Below are positions 37,840 to 49,850 of a stretch of 64,000 bases of DNA, piece by piece. Both the position numbers and the translations under genes were made by a program. The stretch lies in assembly GCF_022682495.2 (NCBI RefSeq), contig NC_071388.1:13545171-13609170 (forward strand). The letters are read 5' to 3'. Within the stretch, counting starts at the first letter, position 1, and every line of letters starts with the position of its first letter. Under the pieces are notes generated by a model that was given only the letters and a program-made list of their open reading frames with translations, was not told the DNA's origin and made no database searches. This DNA is from Desmodus rotundus. Lineage: Eukaryota; Chordata; Mammalia; Chiroptera; Phyllostomidae.

Positions 37840-37965
37840 ATTCCTACTGGACTAGAAGCTCTTTGGGGTTCGGGTGCTTGGTCTCTAATCTCAGCTCTCA
37901 GCAGATCCTATGACACCCAGTAGGCTCTCAAATACCCATGACATTTGTTGAACTGAAACAAGACT
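37840..37965 (+). repeat. L2 3' end
   Basis: 'tggactagaagctctttggggttcgggtgcttggtctctaatctcagc' followed by 'ctatgacacccagtaggctctcaaatacccatgacatttgttgaactgaa' is the standard L2 3' terminus (agactgtaagctccttgagggcaggg...agtaggcgctcaataaatatttgttgaatgaa). Confidence 0.75.
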
Positions 37966-38514
37966 CACTTTTGGTTATTGGATATTTTTAGTTAATCTGA
38001 CATATTTCTCGGACCTGTGACTTTTAGCAGCTCATGGGTATCCAACTGAATTCTTAGGTTCGTACTCAGTGACAATTGAGATTGTGGTACATAAATTACC
38101 CTCGCTCTGTGCACCCACGTTGCCTCATGCTTATCTCTGATTGTGGCGCCACATTGTTCTATAACTGTGTTTACGTGTTTCAACACTCTGAAGGGAAGAT
38201 GCTGGGTCTTTTTCAATATTTTTGTATTTCCTGCCTGGGGGCTATTGAGCTTAATTAATTAATGTTTTAACATTTTTTTTGTAATGGTAGGTACAGTCAC
38301 TGGAATAAAAAATCTAAATTTTTGTTCTGTTCACTAATGTAAGAGAAATTTTATGCTTAGATTAATCATAGCAGTGCATGTTTCAGATTTTAATATATTT
38401 CAACCTTTTTTTGTATACGGTTTGTCAGTATTCTAGAAATGAGATTAAAGGCTTTTACGCTGTAATGAAAAGTTACCACCTTAACTTTCCTCTTAAATAT
38501 CCTCTTAAAGGATA

Positions 38515-38555
38515 GAACTTAGCCAGAAATAAAATTAGCCAGAAATAAAATTAAG
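38515..38555 (+). repeat. 16-17-bp tandem duplication
   Basis: AGCCAGAAATAAAATT occurs twice in immediate succession, without mismatch. Confidence 0.85.
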
Positions 38556-38929
38556 TCCTTGAAGTGGATAGATGATAGCAATGTTCACACCAAAATTTTA
38601 TATAATTAAATAAAACATTTAAAAATAGTTCTAAGTACAAATGAAAAGTTCCCTATATGTCTCTGGAATTAATATGTTCCATTGGATTAACCCTTCCCAT
38701 AAAATGTGCCATCGTCCTTGTCCTTGTAGAGCAAATGCTGTCATTCACGCCACTTTTAATTTTTAAGTGTATCCTAAGAAGCCAGATGATTCTAAGGTCA
38801 TTCCTGAAGCCATGTGTTGGGTGCAAAACTAAGAGCTATGGGTCTGTGAAGTGGATATTTCAAAGGCAATGAAACTAAGGGACTGTCATGTAAACCTCCA
38901 GGCAGGTCCCCATTACCCTCTAGATGAGC

Positions 38930-39375
38930 TTCAAGCATTGCGGTGAACTTCCGCTTGCCCCCAGATTCTGTGCATCTCTTTTGCCTCCTTGGGCTTCAGC
39001 CAAACTAACCTATTTTCCAGTTACCCAAATATTGCCTCTAGGCCTTCAATGCACGTGCTTGCCTTGCCCGCAGTGCTTCGGTTCTATTTTCACCAGGTCA
39101 ATGCCTCATCTTTCAGGTATCAGCCCAGAAACACTAGTTTCACGAGCTGCCTCTCATCCTATGGTGGACCCCCCAGGTGCACAACGCCTCTACTGCAGCA
39201 GCGCTCGGTGGAGCACTGATTGCTTCTTTACTCCTGGGACATTCTCACGTGATTGTACTCTCCCTGAGAGCCGGAACTATGTCTTCCTTAATTCTGTTGC
39301 TTCCCCAGTAGCAAGCATACTCGCTGCCTGGAAACTAGAAGGCTCTCAGTAAATGTTTCTGGAATAATTGAGTAC
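38930..39375 (+). repeat. L2 LINE 3' portion
   Basis: Long L2 remnant. 'gcctccttgggcttcagcc', 'ctctaggccttcaatgcacgtgc', 'tttcaggtatcagcccagaaa', then 'ctccctgagagccggaactatgtcttccttaattctgttgcttccccagtagcaagcatactcgctgcctgg' and 'aaggctctcagtaaatgtttctggaat' follow L2 order to its 3' end. The 142-codon open frame across it (38924-39352) has no L2 protein domain and is incidental. Confidence 0.75.
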
Positions 39376-40818
39376 ATTGTACCCATTTTTGTTATCCATG
39401 TTTTCTTCTGAAAAGGTTTCTATTATAGTTGCAAGTGTAATAAGTTTAGCTTTATAGGATACTTAATAATTGCTATAATTATGTTTATTTTTAAAGGGTT
39501 AGGACCAAGGTCATCTCTTTTGTGGACTTTAATTTTCTTTTAATAATGGCTTATCAATGTTCTTTTTGATGTTACAAAGAAAGAAAAGTCAATTGAACTC
39601 TGCCACTTGCCTGAGATTAGTACAAAATTAAATGAGGACAATGTGGCTGCACCTCAGCACAATTTGCTCGCTTTTGTAGTTTGACATCAAGGGTGTAGTT
39701 TCTAAATTTACCTAAAGGATCTCATTACACAAAGCAGTCCCTCACATCGATGACCTTCCAGCTTTAGCTCCGCAAGCGCTGTGATGCAGCAAAGCCTTAC
39801 TGCAGTTAATTGTGGAGCTTATAATAGATGAATGAATTACATTAAAAAGATTTTTATTACAATTTTCATTGTATGAATTTCTTTTGTAATAAAGAGAATG
39901 GACATTTTTATGTAGATATTTAAGAGACAGCTGAGAAGCCTACTATTATCCCCTGGCAGAGTAAAAATAAAAAAGGTGTTAAGGATGTTAAAAACCACTT
40001 GGGTACCCATAATAAAATTTTGCACTTAATGGAGTTTTTGACATGACTTTGTTCATATTAATTTCTTATTTCATATATATATATATGTGTATGTGTATAT
40101 ATATATATACATCCCCAAATACTTTGACTTTATGGAAAAGAACTTTTAGACTGAAATTTTTTAATCCTCATTTGCCTTTATCTTCTGGGAAAACAGGAAC
40201 AAAAGATATAAAAATAATTTACCCATTTCAAAATAATTTTGGATTTCTTTATTTTTTGCTGATGGAAACCTGTCCCCTGGAAGCAGCATTAGCTTAGTAC
40301 TCCAGGGGCTCTCTCCATTTTTATTTGCTCCACTATGCTGCAGAACATTCTCAGCTGATACTGGGATTGCTTTACCTCCTAAGTGTACTTCATTTTGACG
40401 GGACACCCAGCACATAGCTGGGGCATTTTGGTCTCACATGGGAAGGTTGGAATGAATTTCTGCATTCTTTGTAAGTTTATTTTAAAATCTGTCGTAACAC
40501 ATTTTAAAATATGTTGTAAGACTACTATAACTGTGAAATTTTAATTTTGTTGACCTTAATTTTGTATTCCCCTGTGAAAGTACAGACTCATGCTCTTATT
40601 GATAAGGGACATTGTGTTTTAGGGATCAAGAAAGCAGAAGGTATTGCCAAGAAGCCAGTAACTGAAATTTTATGTTTGACTGAAGTCAAGGGCCACCTAA
40701 TAAGAACTGGAATATTGGCTTAAATGGAACTCCTTATTGGCAAGCACAAAGCATTTAAAATTGTACTGTTTAATACGATGCTGCTATTATTAGATAATTG
40801 GCATTTTGATATAATATA
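39376..40818. other. unassigned AT-rich DNA with a TA run
   Basis: Unassigned apart from an alternating TA/TG tract at about 40072-40110. No exon or repeat family was recognised. Confidence 0.45.
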
Positions 40819-41471
40819 GAGTTGTCTCCCTTATCTGTGGTTTCACTTTCCATGGTTTCAATTGCCTACAGTCACCCATGGTCCTAAAATAGTAAATGGA
40901 AAATTCCAGAAATCAACAATTCATACGTTTTAAATTGTGAGGCGTTCTGAGTAGCTTGGTGAAATCTCATGCCATATGGCTCTGTGTGGCCCAGGATGTG
41001 AATCATCCCTCTGTCTAGCATGTCTATGCTGTGTACACTACCCACCTGCTCGTCACTTAGCAACAGTCTGGTTTATCAGCTCCACCGTCACAGCATCACG
41101 GTGCGTGCGTTTAAGTAACCCTTTTAGTAGCCTAAACTAAGTCAAGGTCCACGTCATTCACCCCACTTTATCTCATGTCATGGGCTTCTTATCATCTCAC
41201 ACCAACTCACACAAGAAGGGTGAGTGCAGTACAGTAAGGTATTTTAATAGAGACCACATTTACGTAACTTTTAGTGCAGTGTATTGTTATAACTCTTTTA
41301 TTTTATTATTATTGGTGTCAATCTCTTATTGTGCCTTTATAAGTTAGCCTTTATCATAGGTATGTGTGTATAGGGAAAGACATAGCGTTTATAGGGGTTA
41401 GTACTATTCAAGTGTCAGACATCCCCTGGAAGTTGTGGAACATGCTCCCTTTGGATAAGGGGGTGTGACTG
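40819..41471. mobile_element. Tigger-type (pogo-like) DNA transposon, non-autonomous
   Basis: Left end GAGTTGTCTCCCTTATCTG and the complement of the right end, CAGTCACACCCCCTTATCC, are decayed inverted repeats, with TA flanks at 40817-40818 and 41472-41473 as expected for Tc1/mariner-superfamily integration. Internal text 'ggtttcactttccatggtttcaattgcctacagtcacc' and 'gtaaatggaaaattccagaaatcaacaattcat' is the Tigger subterminal consensus. At about 650 bp it is far shorter than an autonomous Tigger and has no transposase frame. Confidence 0.85.
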
Positions 41472-41739
41472 TATATTTTTTAAAGGACCCAGGATACCAT
41501 TTTTTTACAGTGTTGTATTAAATAAATGAGCATTCCTTGAGCTATGCTTCAGGGAACACTGGTGTCCTGAGAACTATTAATAGGTATTTTGGGGAAAAAA
41601 GGATTCCTTGGCCAAATTAGATTGTTAAGTGTTGCAAGCTAAATCACCATCCTAACTATTCACAATATCCGCTAGTATTTTAAAGGCACTAAGAGCTCCC
41701 AAAGTAAAGAAACCTATTTAACCACGTTCAACCTAGTAT

Positions 41740-42130
41740 TTTTAAGAATCTTTAAAAAATTTTAATATTAACGATCAAATATTATATAAATTCAGAAACT
41801 AACACAAATAGGTGAATGAATTGTAAGATGTACACCCTTGTAACCGCCTTAAGGTCAGGAGACAGAACATTCCCTCTCATCTTACACACTTCCCATGGGT
41901 TCCCTTCCCCCCAATCAAATTGCACCGCTACTGCCCCCACGATCCTAGCGGCTGTGGTAATCTGTGCCTTACGTTTTCTTCTCTGCATGAATGCACTATA
42001 ATTTAATTTTGTCTTTTTACGTATGGCTTTAAACATTTACAAATCTCTCCACATAAATACATGTGTATATACATCATATTGCACTTTCACACGTGCCTCT
42101 GGTTTCCTTATTTATTGACGTATAATGAGA
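41740..42130 (-). repeat. L1/HAL1 3' region, antisense, with duplicated part
   Basis: 'attcagaaactaacacaaataggtgaatgaattgtaagatgtacacccttgtaacc' and 'gagacagaacattccctctcatc' resemble antisense L1 3' UTR text (tacacaaatcttaagtgtacag...aaacagaacattaccagcacc), continuing to 'tttctctgcatgaatgcac' and 'acgtatggctttaaac'. The first 150 bp recurs at 42860-43008. Confidence 0.65.
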
Positions 42131-42349
42131 TTTAGGCCCAGTTATTCGGAAAGTCTACTTCATAGGTGGCAATGTTTTCTGCCATCAGGAAAAGCTTAAT
42201 CATTGGTTTTCTCTCTTTTTATGACATTCACAGTCATCAATACTCCATGACAGGACCCATTGATTCTTTAGGGGTTACAAGGTGATTCTCAGTTTTTTAA
42301 ATTTCTCCATTTATCAGTCAGAATACTTCTATAAAGCAAAAGATTTCAC

Positions 42350-42850
42350 TTTATTTGTTCTTTGGCTAGCCAAAGTTAGACAGTTACAATAGAAAATGCA
42401 GAATAAGTGGCAGATAGTTTTCCCTTACTAGTTTTTAAAATAAAGGACCAATACCTTAGCATTGTCCACAGGTGACTTTTTAAACACATTTGCTGTATTT
42501 TGATCGACTGAAGGTATAATCCTTATCGATGTCCAAGCTGTCCCATCTTTGGTCAGTAGAAGCTCTTCAAGTTCCTTCCTTTGTGCTACTGATTCAGCCC
42601 CGACAGCCTGTTACAGTTTCCTTGCTATCTGGTATGACGAGATGCTTCAAGTTTGTCTTCTACAGTCTTAGAATCGGCCTTTTCCCTTTTCTCTAACAGA
42701 GCCTGGAGTCTTTACTGGAAAGTAATATTTTAAGACCAGGATCTTGGGACTAGGGATTCTCATTGCTACTGAGCTAGTCATTGGTCCTGATCTTTTTCAA
42801 TTTTTAAATATAAAATATTAATTCATAATGATGCCTCAACTCCTTTCTTT
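42350..42850 (+). repeat. L1ME-like 3' UTR
   Basis: 'ccatctttggtcagtagaagctcttcaagttcc', 'tatgacgagatgcttcaagtttgtcttctacag', 'gaatcggccttttcccttttctctaacagagcc' and 'accaggatcttgggactagggattctcattgctactgagct' follow the old L1ME 3' UTR. The same family is better preserved at 58.3-59.9 kb in this window. Confidence 0.7.
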
Positions 42851-42859
42851 TATTTTTTT

Positions 42860-43008
42860 AAAGAGTCTTAAAAAATTTAGTCTTAATGATCAAATATTGT
42901 ATAAATTCAGAAAATTACACAAATATACAGCTAATGAATTCTAAGATGCACACCCTTGTAACCGCCTTAAGGTCAGGAGACAGAACATTCCCTTACACAC
43001 TTCTCATA
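42860..43008 (-). repeat. second copy of the 41.74-kb segment
   Basis: Direct-orientation copy of 41741-41893. A 44-base block is identical (41832-41875 and 42950-42993), and flanking bases on both sides align with about 20 differences or small gaps. Offset is 1118 bp. The shared departures from the L1 consensus (the accgccttaaggtcaggaga text) suggest local duplication rather than two independent L1 insertions. Confidence 0.85.
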
Positions 43009-43015
43009 GTTTACT

Positions 43016-43990
43016 TGATTTAAAGTTTTTGCATTTCTTCTGTTTTTCTTGCTTGCCCCCGCCTCCCATTAGTGCCTCTTGTTGTATCCTGTTCTGTGGT
43101 TGGTGCTGTTTTATCCCATTGGTATTTGTCTCTCTCTTTCAAAACCTTTTGTCTCCTCATTTCTTTTTGACTTTAATTTTTCCAGTTTACATTTTATTTT
43201 TCTTAATGCATCATCTCGTACTTATTTGCTCTTGTGTTACTTTCTGTCTTTTGTATTGTTTTTATGAAGTAATTTTTCTTAATTTCACATTCTTTCTAGA
43301 GATTTATTACCATACTTCTGAGTTTTTCTCTTCTGATGCTTGTTGTTCTTTATATCTTGTGTCATTTCTTATTGTCTGTATTGGCTCATTTAGAAGTGCT
43401 TGTTTATATTTACTGCTTTTGTGGGCTTTCTTTTCGTGGGCTTTCATTTTGTATAGAGATGTTATTCTGCTCACTGTGCTCTGTTTCCTTATAAGAATTT
43501 CATATGGGACTTCGTCTTGATTCTTTTCTATTACTCACTGGTTCACGAAATGAGTTTGATGAACTTCTAGAATGGGAGTGTGGCACAGAGGAGCTTTTCT
43601 GATTCCGTTGCACTAAAGCTCCCCCTTCTGATGTTTCTATAGATTATTCAAAATAATCATGGGCTTCATAAGAATGTTTGCATCTCTCTTCTCCTAATGT
43701 CATCTGGACATTCTTTGTCTTTTGTGTCTATTATTCTTATTATGCTCTATTTATACTTCATTCCCAGGTTTGGTCTTTAGTATCGACTTTGTCTTAAAAG
43801 GCACTTTGGCTGATTAGTTTTAAGAGTTTATAGGGCTCAAGCTGCTTATATTCATTTGTATTTTACCTTGGATTCCTAGTTCCTACCTACTACAAATATT
43901 TTGTAAGCTGTATACAACTAAACAAATGTAATAAAATAGTGATTATTGTTGTCTCTCTCTCCTTCCATCTAAATTATTAGCTGTTTGAGG
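43016..43990 (-). other. T-rich block, probably antisense LINE-derived
   Basis: The plus strand is T/C-rich, so the minus strand is A-rich like a LINE coding strand. A 163-codon plus-strand frame at 43029-43520 is rich in Phe, Cys, Leu and Ser, which is what T-rich antisense DNA gives. The likeliest reading is an old antisense LINE segment, joined to the L1-like copy ending at 43008. The family is not identified. Confidence 0.4.
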
Positions 43991-44029
43991 GCAAGAGATA
44001 AACTTGTTTTAAATTTTGAACATTGGTGT

Positions 44030-44720
44030 AGGGGAAGAAAAAAATTACGTCTACTCATTTAGGTTCTTTTGGCTGAGACCCTCTGTAATAATGAAAGATA
44101 GGTTAACAGGAGAAAAGCAAACAGAAGTTTAATAATATGTACACCTCCTGTGTACATGGGAGATAGAAGGAATTTTAAGGGAGGTCTTCAGGGATAATCT
44201 CAATAGAATATTTATTAGGTTTCCAGGTGTGTCCTTTCAGAGTTGATTGGTCGGAACCAGGGCAGGGGGTCACCAGTCAATGCAGCTGATCTTGATGTTA
44301 ATTAACCATGAAACGCTTGTCTGATTTTGTTGCTTTTCAGAGCCTGGAGCTGAAACAAAAGTGAGGCCTAGATGTTATCTCTAGTTTGACCAAAACTCTG
44401 TCTCTGTGGTCCACAGACTGGAGGTGTTGTTCCTAGGATTATTTGATGTAGATCAGAGCCTTATTTTATTGAGGGTTTAATGCTTAAGGGAGTGGTCATA
44501 CAAGGGTTTGTATGGGAGTCATATGAGTCTGTTCTCCAGCCCCCTTGGCCCTCCTCTAACAGGGTCTACCACGTGACTAGTGCCATGCCAGGGGAAGAAA
44601 GGTCAGGGGAGGGTCCCAACAGAATGACCAGCAATATAAAAGTTCAGAGGGTCTAAACTACATGCAAGGGGAGGAAATTTCACCCTGGGGGTGAGGTCCC
44701 ACCTTACAATTGTCTGTTGA
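44030..44720. other. LTR-like interspersed repeat, family not named
   Basis: The block 'tttggctgagaccctctgtaataatgaaagataggttaacagg', then G/A-rich text and 'ccccttggccctcctctaac', is unlike the flanking AT-rich DNA and reads like an old LTR or long repeat. No coding frame, primer site or paired LTR was seen. Ends are guessed from the change in composition. Confidence 0.35.
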
Positions 44721-45169
44721 CCTTCTGTGTTTGGCTTATTGTTCTGACTCTGCTCACGTCTTTTTAATTGCTTACTGTATCATTTGCATTAAATTAACAT
44801 TGAAACATCTAGTTGAACATGGTCTAAGATTTGAAATATAGAATCTGCACCTTTGCTGTTAGTAAGTGTGGTGGGATTCTGTTTACACATATAATGAAAT
44901 ATGAATATGGAAAGGGCAGAATGAGAAAGGGACAAGTGTGTTGATCCTCACTTCTTAGAAAAAGGACTCCGTGTCTAAAAAGGGTAAAACAAGGCATTAT
45001 AGGGGTCAGCAGGAACTGTCCCAAGTAAGGCTGATGTATGTATGCCTTTCCAGCGAGTAGATTCAATGTCTGTGACTGTTTTCTGTAGCTCTGTAAATGG
45101 ATGTTGTGGCTCCATGGCTTTGTCCATGAAGAAGGAGCTATATAGTAACATTCAGTAGAGGCACAAACC

Positions 45170-45320
45170 TGGCTAACATTTATTAAACATGATATGTAAA
45201 ATATTTTCTTCAGCATCTTACTTATAGTTTTATTTAGCTCTCAAACAATGCTTTGAATTAGGTATCTTCATTAGTCTCATTCTGAACGCAGGAGGAAATG
45301 AGGTATAAAAAATTAATGAT
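45170..45320 (-). repeat. MIR fragment
   Basis: 'aacatttattaaacatgatatgtaaaatattttcttcagcatcttac...ctctcaaacaatgctttgaattaggtatcttcattagtctcattctgaacgcaggaggaaatgagg' is a complement of MIR. Confidence 0.75.
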
Positions 45321-45354
45321 GATAAAAAAGCAACAACTATGCTGGGATTATTTA

Positions 45355-45475
45355 GTCCTGAATCTTGAGGTAATTGTTTTGTGAAATTGAAAGTCCTTTA
45401 ATCTCTCTGAGACTCAATATCCCCATGTAAAATAAAATATGTGATCTATAATGTCTATAAGATCTTTTCAACTTT
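45355..45475 (+). repeat. MIR fragment
   Basis: 'gtcctttaatctctctgagactcaatatccccatgtaaaataaaatatgtgatctataatgtctataagatcttttcaactt' is the sense core of a MIR/MIR-like SINE. It lies immediately after an antisense MIR, so two copies face each other. Confidence 0.6.
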
Positions 45476-45549
45476 TAAACATCAGAGAAGCATTTCGCTT
45501 CTATTTTTAATCTGACATTTTCTTCTTCTTTCCTTTTGATTCAAACTGG

Positions 45550-45960
45550 CCTCATCTAGTACCCTGACTCACCTGCCTCTTTCTCCTCTGCAGGACCACT
45601 CCCTTCATCATTAAGCCCACAGGACAGTGAGGTTTTTTCGTCAGCACCAAATAATCTTAGGAGCAAAGCTTCTGGTCTGTGGACCAAAGAGAGATAACAC
45701 CTAGGCCTCAGTTGTGTCTCAGCTCCAGACCCGGAAATGCAAAACACCGAATGCACCCTCGAGAAACAAACAGGGCGATGTTAGGCTGACATCACCTCAG
45801 GACCGACGCACTAATCAACTGCCCTCTACTCTAGCATCGACCAGACAGTAGAGACCGTGACCTTAACTCTACCATGGTTAATATTTCCCCTCTGTAACCC
45901 ATCCCCTAGAAGTCATTATGGGAGCCATATCTTAGAGCAATAACCCACCTTTGACTCAGG
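45550..45960. other. CpG-bearing block, unassigned
   Basis: About nine CpGs fall within 300 bp (for example 45638, 45731, 45803-45806), more than in the surrounding DNA. It may be old LTR or unique sequence. Only one short minus-strand frame (66 codons) is open and it has no recognised domain. Confidence 0.3.
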
Positions 45961-46688
45961 GTTTGGCACCATTTCCTTAACTAATACTTTTACTTTTTTT
46001 TTTTCCCCCCTGCCAACTCCTGTTTGAATTTGATGTGCACAGGGTCATGAACCCCTTTAGTTTGGTAACATTTTCTCAGGGGACATTTCCTATTGGCTAA
46101 CATATTTTAGTGGAGTCTCTCTATTTTGTTTTAGCATATTGGTTGACTAGGAAGGTGTTATAATCATATGTTCTTATAATTCAGATAATCATATATAACC
46201 ATAAATTCTTACAGGGAATTTCGTTCCCTAGAGATGTTTATCCTATTCAATAACATGGGAAATACCTCCAAATTCCAAAAGTTATACACCTGATATAATT
46301 TGAAAATGCTGTGGGTGTCTTTGAAACAAAAATGAGATAGGGCTCTGTGGAAAGACTGTGCTACATGCTCAAGGGGAAGGTCTAGCCAGGTATGGTTTGG
46401 GACTCTTAAAAGCACTAACTAGTATAATAACAAAAGCATAGCACATGAAAATTTGTAAGGTGAAGATAAATTGGTACTCAGAGGGAAATTCATAATGTCC
46501 GTGTGTAATTTTGAATATAAGGAAAAAATGACACATTAATGACCTGAGCATTGAACTCGAGGATTTTAAAAGAAAAGCCGGCTAAATCCTCTCCACAAAT
46601 GTACAGAAGCTTCTAATAACAGATTAGAAAATAAGAAAAGTGGGAAATAAAAAAAAAACACAGTGGAGAAAAGAACCCACACCAGAAG

Positions 46689-46752
46689 CTCATTCTTTGG
46701 TGTATTTGCACATAGATAAACTCATTCTTTGGTATAGGTGCACATAGATAAA
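46689..46752 (+). repeat. 32-bp tandem duplication
   Basis: Two adjacent 32-bp units start CTCATTCTTTGGT and end GCACATAGATAAA at 46689-46720 and 46721-46752. They differ at only a few central bases, so the duplication is fairly young. Confidence 0.92.
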
Positions 46753-46759
46753 AGCAAGG

Positions 46760-49275
46760 AATATTTGATGTTAAGGCTGAAAAAAATGAAAGGCATGCCA
46801 TTCAAACTCACGGGCAAATAACAGTGTCTAGAAAACACCAAGGAAGCTACTTTATTGCTATTTGTAGGAATGTATTTGACCTGAATTCTCCAGATAGTTC
46901 AAGCAACTGTATGTTGTTTTCACATAACACCTTTCTCCTGGGAGTTTCATAGCTCTCTGAAGTAACAAGAATTATTGCTGCTGTTAAACAAAAACTTTCA
47001 CAAATAAAAGCTTTCTGAAAGAAAAGATTTACTGAACCATATCCTGGCCAGAAAAGGACCAGGTCCTGGGACATAGTCTAAACCACCAATTTCAGGGCCA
47101 GATGGCAAAGGCAACATGGTTGCTGTTCTGGGACTGACAGACTGTTTTACACAGTTTGGAAAAAAAAATGTAATTAAAAAAATTTTTACATTGCCTGTAG
47201 TTAAAGTGGGTGGGAGAAGGTGAATCAGGGCTAGTTCTGGAATAGGTGCATAATCCGGAAGGAAGTGTTTGCACCTTCAGATGGGTGGTAGGCAGGAGTT
47301 TGGCAAGTTTATGAATTAGCAAGAAGCAGAGGTGCCGAGTGGTCAATGACGCCTGTCTGTCTCTTTCCATAGGTGTGGAAATGTTCAGTTTCAACATACA
47401 TTCAGGAATGTAAGCGCTTTTTTTTTTTTTTTTATTTTGCCCTGCAGTTGTCAACTGGTAAACCTCTCTTGTCTCTTCCTTCCACCCCGTAGCCTGCTGT
47501 AATTTAATTTGTAACATCTCAAACTTTTTTCTTTGTCACTGCCATCTGGCAGGTGAGAAGAGCAAACACTTAAATAAGCCTTTCAATGTTACATTTCGAT
47601 TAATGGTAGTCTTGTGCTATTTTCCATCATTTGTAAACTTAATGACAAAGCTCATTTTGAAAACAATACTTCAATGTGATGGTTTCGGGAAAATGATTTG
47701 AACAATTAAGGAAATAAGTCATTAATCAAAATGATGAAACAATCAGTGAAAAGACTTCAAATATGCATGAAAAGAATATACCAGAATGCCTGTCCTTGAG
47801 TTTTACAAGTCAGTTTTCTAGCTTGTCAGTCCTTCTCATTTTAAAATTGTTTTCCTTGATTATTGTTTTTTTTTCCCCCCTTGTAGCACCGCTCTGATAT
47901 GCTGATTACTTAATGGATGTTTACTTTTGTGTGCGCAACTTGAGAATGTTTGTATTGTTGAAAGGTGTTTCTGTAACTTCTCTTTTAATTGAGTTACAGA
48001 TGTAACACTTGTGAAAATAATAGTAATATCTTTGAATTCCATGAATGTATTTGCAATGTAAAAACTTCAGAATTGAGGATATATAGGTAAAAGTTTTTTT
48101 AAAAATAGAAAGTGAGATATTTGTAGAAGCAAATAAACAGATATCCAGGCATTTTACAATAACTGTGACAGGTTTATGGCAGTCAAGGGTACTCAGAAGG
48201 TAAGTTTGATGTTTTTTTACCACTTTATTTGATTTTTTTCTAGGAAGATGCATTCTCGTTGTCCCAGGCCTATTTTGTCTCGGAGTGTGAGCCCTTTACC
48301 TTTTATGCTTATACATGTTTTTGAATTACTTGAAAACAATTTAAAAATTCTGAAAAATGGGGATATTGGTTACACTGCTTTTTGTCACCATGTTTTAAAA
48401 AGTGTTCTTTTGTTTTTAAGACTATTATTAGCTTAGCAATATATTTTTTACTTCTTCAACTTATATGATAGTTGAGATTATTATTTATAGTTTAGGTAGC
48501 TTAGATTAGTGTTTTTCCAAAGTAGTTCCCTAGGACGATCTTTGAAAGAAGACATCCCGCATTTCATAGAAACCCCTGACCGCTGCCAACCCTCCTAACT
48601 CCAGCTCTCTTCCAGAAGCTGCTGCACCTACCAGTGTCAAGCAGACTCTGAATAACTGTGGGCAGGTGTCATGAGACAAAACTTATTTTCAAGTCCTACC
48701 CATGTACGTCTTCCTGTGTCCTCTGTGTTCCTCAGACGCTGCGGATTGCACTGTTGAAGAAAACTCAACTCTACTCGCACATGCAAATTCTGGAAGTACG
48801 GGAGAGTTGATACCGTCTGGAAGTTCATGGATTCGAATATCGCTTATGGTCTACATAATAGCTTGGCAATAACTTAGGGATGGCTTTATAAATTTTTCTT
48901 GAGTACGAATAAAAACAAGACATAGAAATCTTACTATTGTGAATAATGTTCATTGCCTTGGAAAATAACGCTAATAAATACCTCACTTTCTGACAGTCAT
49001 TCAGGCTCAAAATATTAGCCTCACCTGGATTCCCTCATTTCTGTCACTCCATGCATACAATTTCTCAAAGTATTCTGCCAAGTCTTCCTTCTCTTTATCA
49101 TCCTAATATCTCAAACCCAGGGCCTAGTAACTTCTTCCTTTAATGTAATTGAGTCCAAACTAGTTTTTCTGCTTCAATCAAGCCTACCTTTTTGTTTGCT
49201 TGCTTGTTGTAATTAAGAACACCTTCATTTTTTCCTGGAATGCTCTTGATCTCAAGGTACCTACCAATTCTATGC
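46760..49275. other. unassigned AT-rich DNA
   Basis: No gene was recognised. Strong polypyrimidine-AG motifs occur (poly-T then CAG near 47455, TTTTTTTTCCCCCCTTGTAG near 47886, TTTTTTTCTAG near 48243), but none is followed by an open segment with a donor. A poly-T run lies at 47420-47436. Confidence 0.45.
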
Positions 49276-49284
49276 TTAAGAGAA

Positions 49285-49690
49285 ACTCCTATGTATGTGT
49301 ATATGAAGAGATTTATTAGAAGGAATTGACTCATGCCATTATGGAGGATGAGAAGTCCAAGGTAGGCAGTTGGCCAGGTGGAGAACCAATGACATAGTTC
49401 CAGTTTGAGTCAGAGTCTCATTCAAGAGTTGGGAGAAGATCAAAATGCCGGCTCAGACAATCAGGCAGAAAGAGTTCTCTTATCCCACCTTTTCTTCAAT
49501 AAGTAGAGTGGGTGAGGCCCAAGCACATTAGGAAGAACATGTTTACAGTGCTTTACTAAGTCTTCCCATTTAAATGTTAGTCTCATCTGGAAACACCTTC
49601 AAAGACACATACAGAATAATGTTTAATAAAATATCTGGGCACCCTGTAACCCATTCATGTTGACATATGCAGTTGACCATCACACTTCCT
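49285..49690 (+). repeat. L1 3' UTR-like or LTR-like mammalian repeat
   Basis: 'agagatttattagaaggaattgactcatgccattatggaggatgagaagtcc', 'ccggctcagacaatcaggcagaaagag', 'gtgaggcccaagcacatta', 'aagtcttcccatttaaatgttagtctcatctggaaacacc' and 'gggcaccctgtaacccattcatgttgacata' make a well-known mammalian repeat text that I associate with old L1 3' UTRs. The exact family is from memory and uncertain. Confidence 0.6.
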
Positions 49691-49699
49691 CTGGAACCT

Positions 49700-49850
49700 T
49701 CCCTGATGTTAAGTGCTGCCACACTTCTGTGAACTCACAACACAGAGAGCATGTCTCCCTTGTGGCTGGGTTCACAGACAATGCATCAGTGTCAGCTGGG
49801 TACATGACCTATTGCATGTGGCTGATAGTAAGTGCTTAGTTGTTATTATC
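49700..49850 (+). repeat. L2-like 3' fragment
   Basis: 'ttccctgatgttaagtgctgcc...aacacagagagcatgtctccc' ending 'tgcatgtggctgatagtaagtgcttagttgttatta' resembles the L2 3' end (cctggcacatagtaagtgctcaataaat). It is short and diverged. Confidence 0.4.

Noticed and set aside
38924..39352. 142-codon plus-strand open frame
   Set aside because: It lies inside an L2 3' remnant whose end is clearly recognisable; the frame is incidental.
43029..43520. 163-codon plus-strand open frame, the longest in the middle of the window
   Set aside because: Its Phe/Cys/Leu/Ser-rich make-up is what T-rich antisense LINE-like DNA gives. No domain, no signal of splicing, and the minus strand is A-rich like a LINE.
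48225..48330. Possible exon after TTTTTTTCTAG near 48243
   Set aside because: The frame closes after about 26 codons with no donor site.
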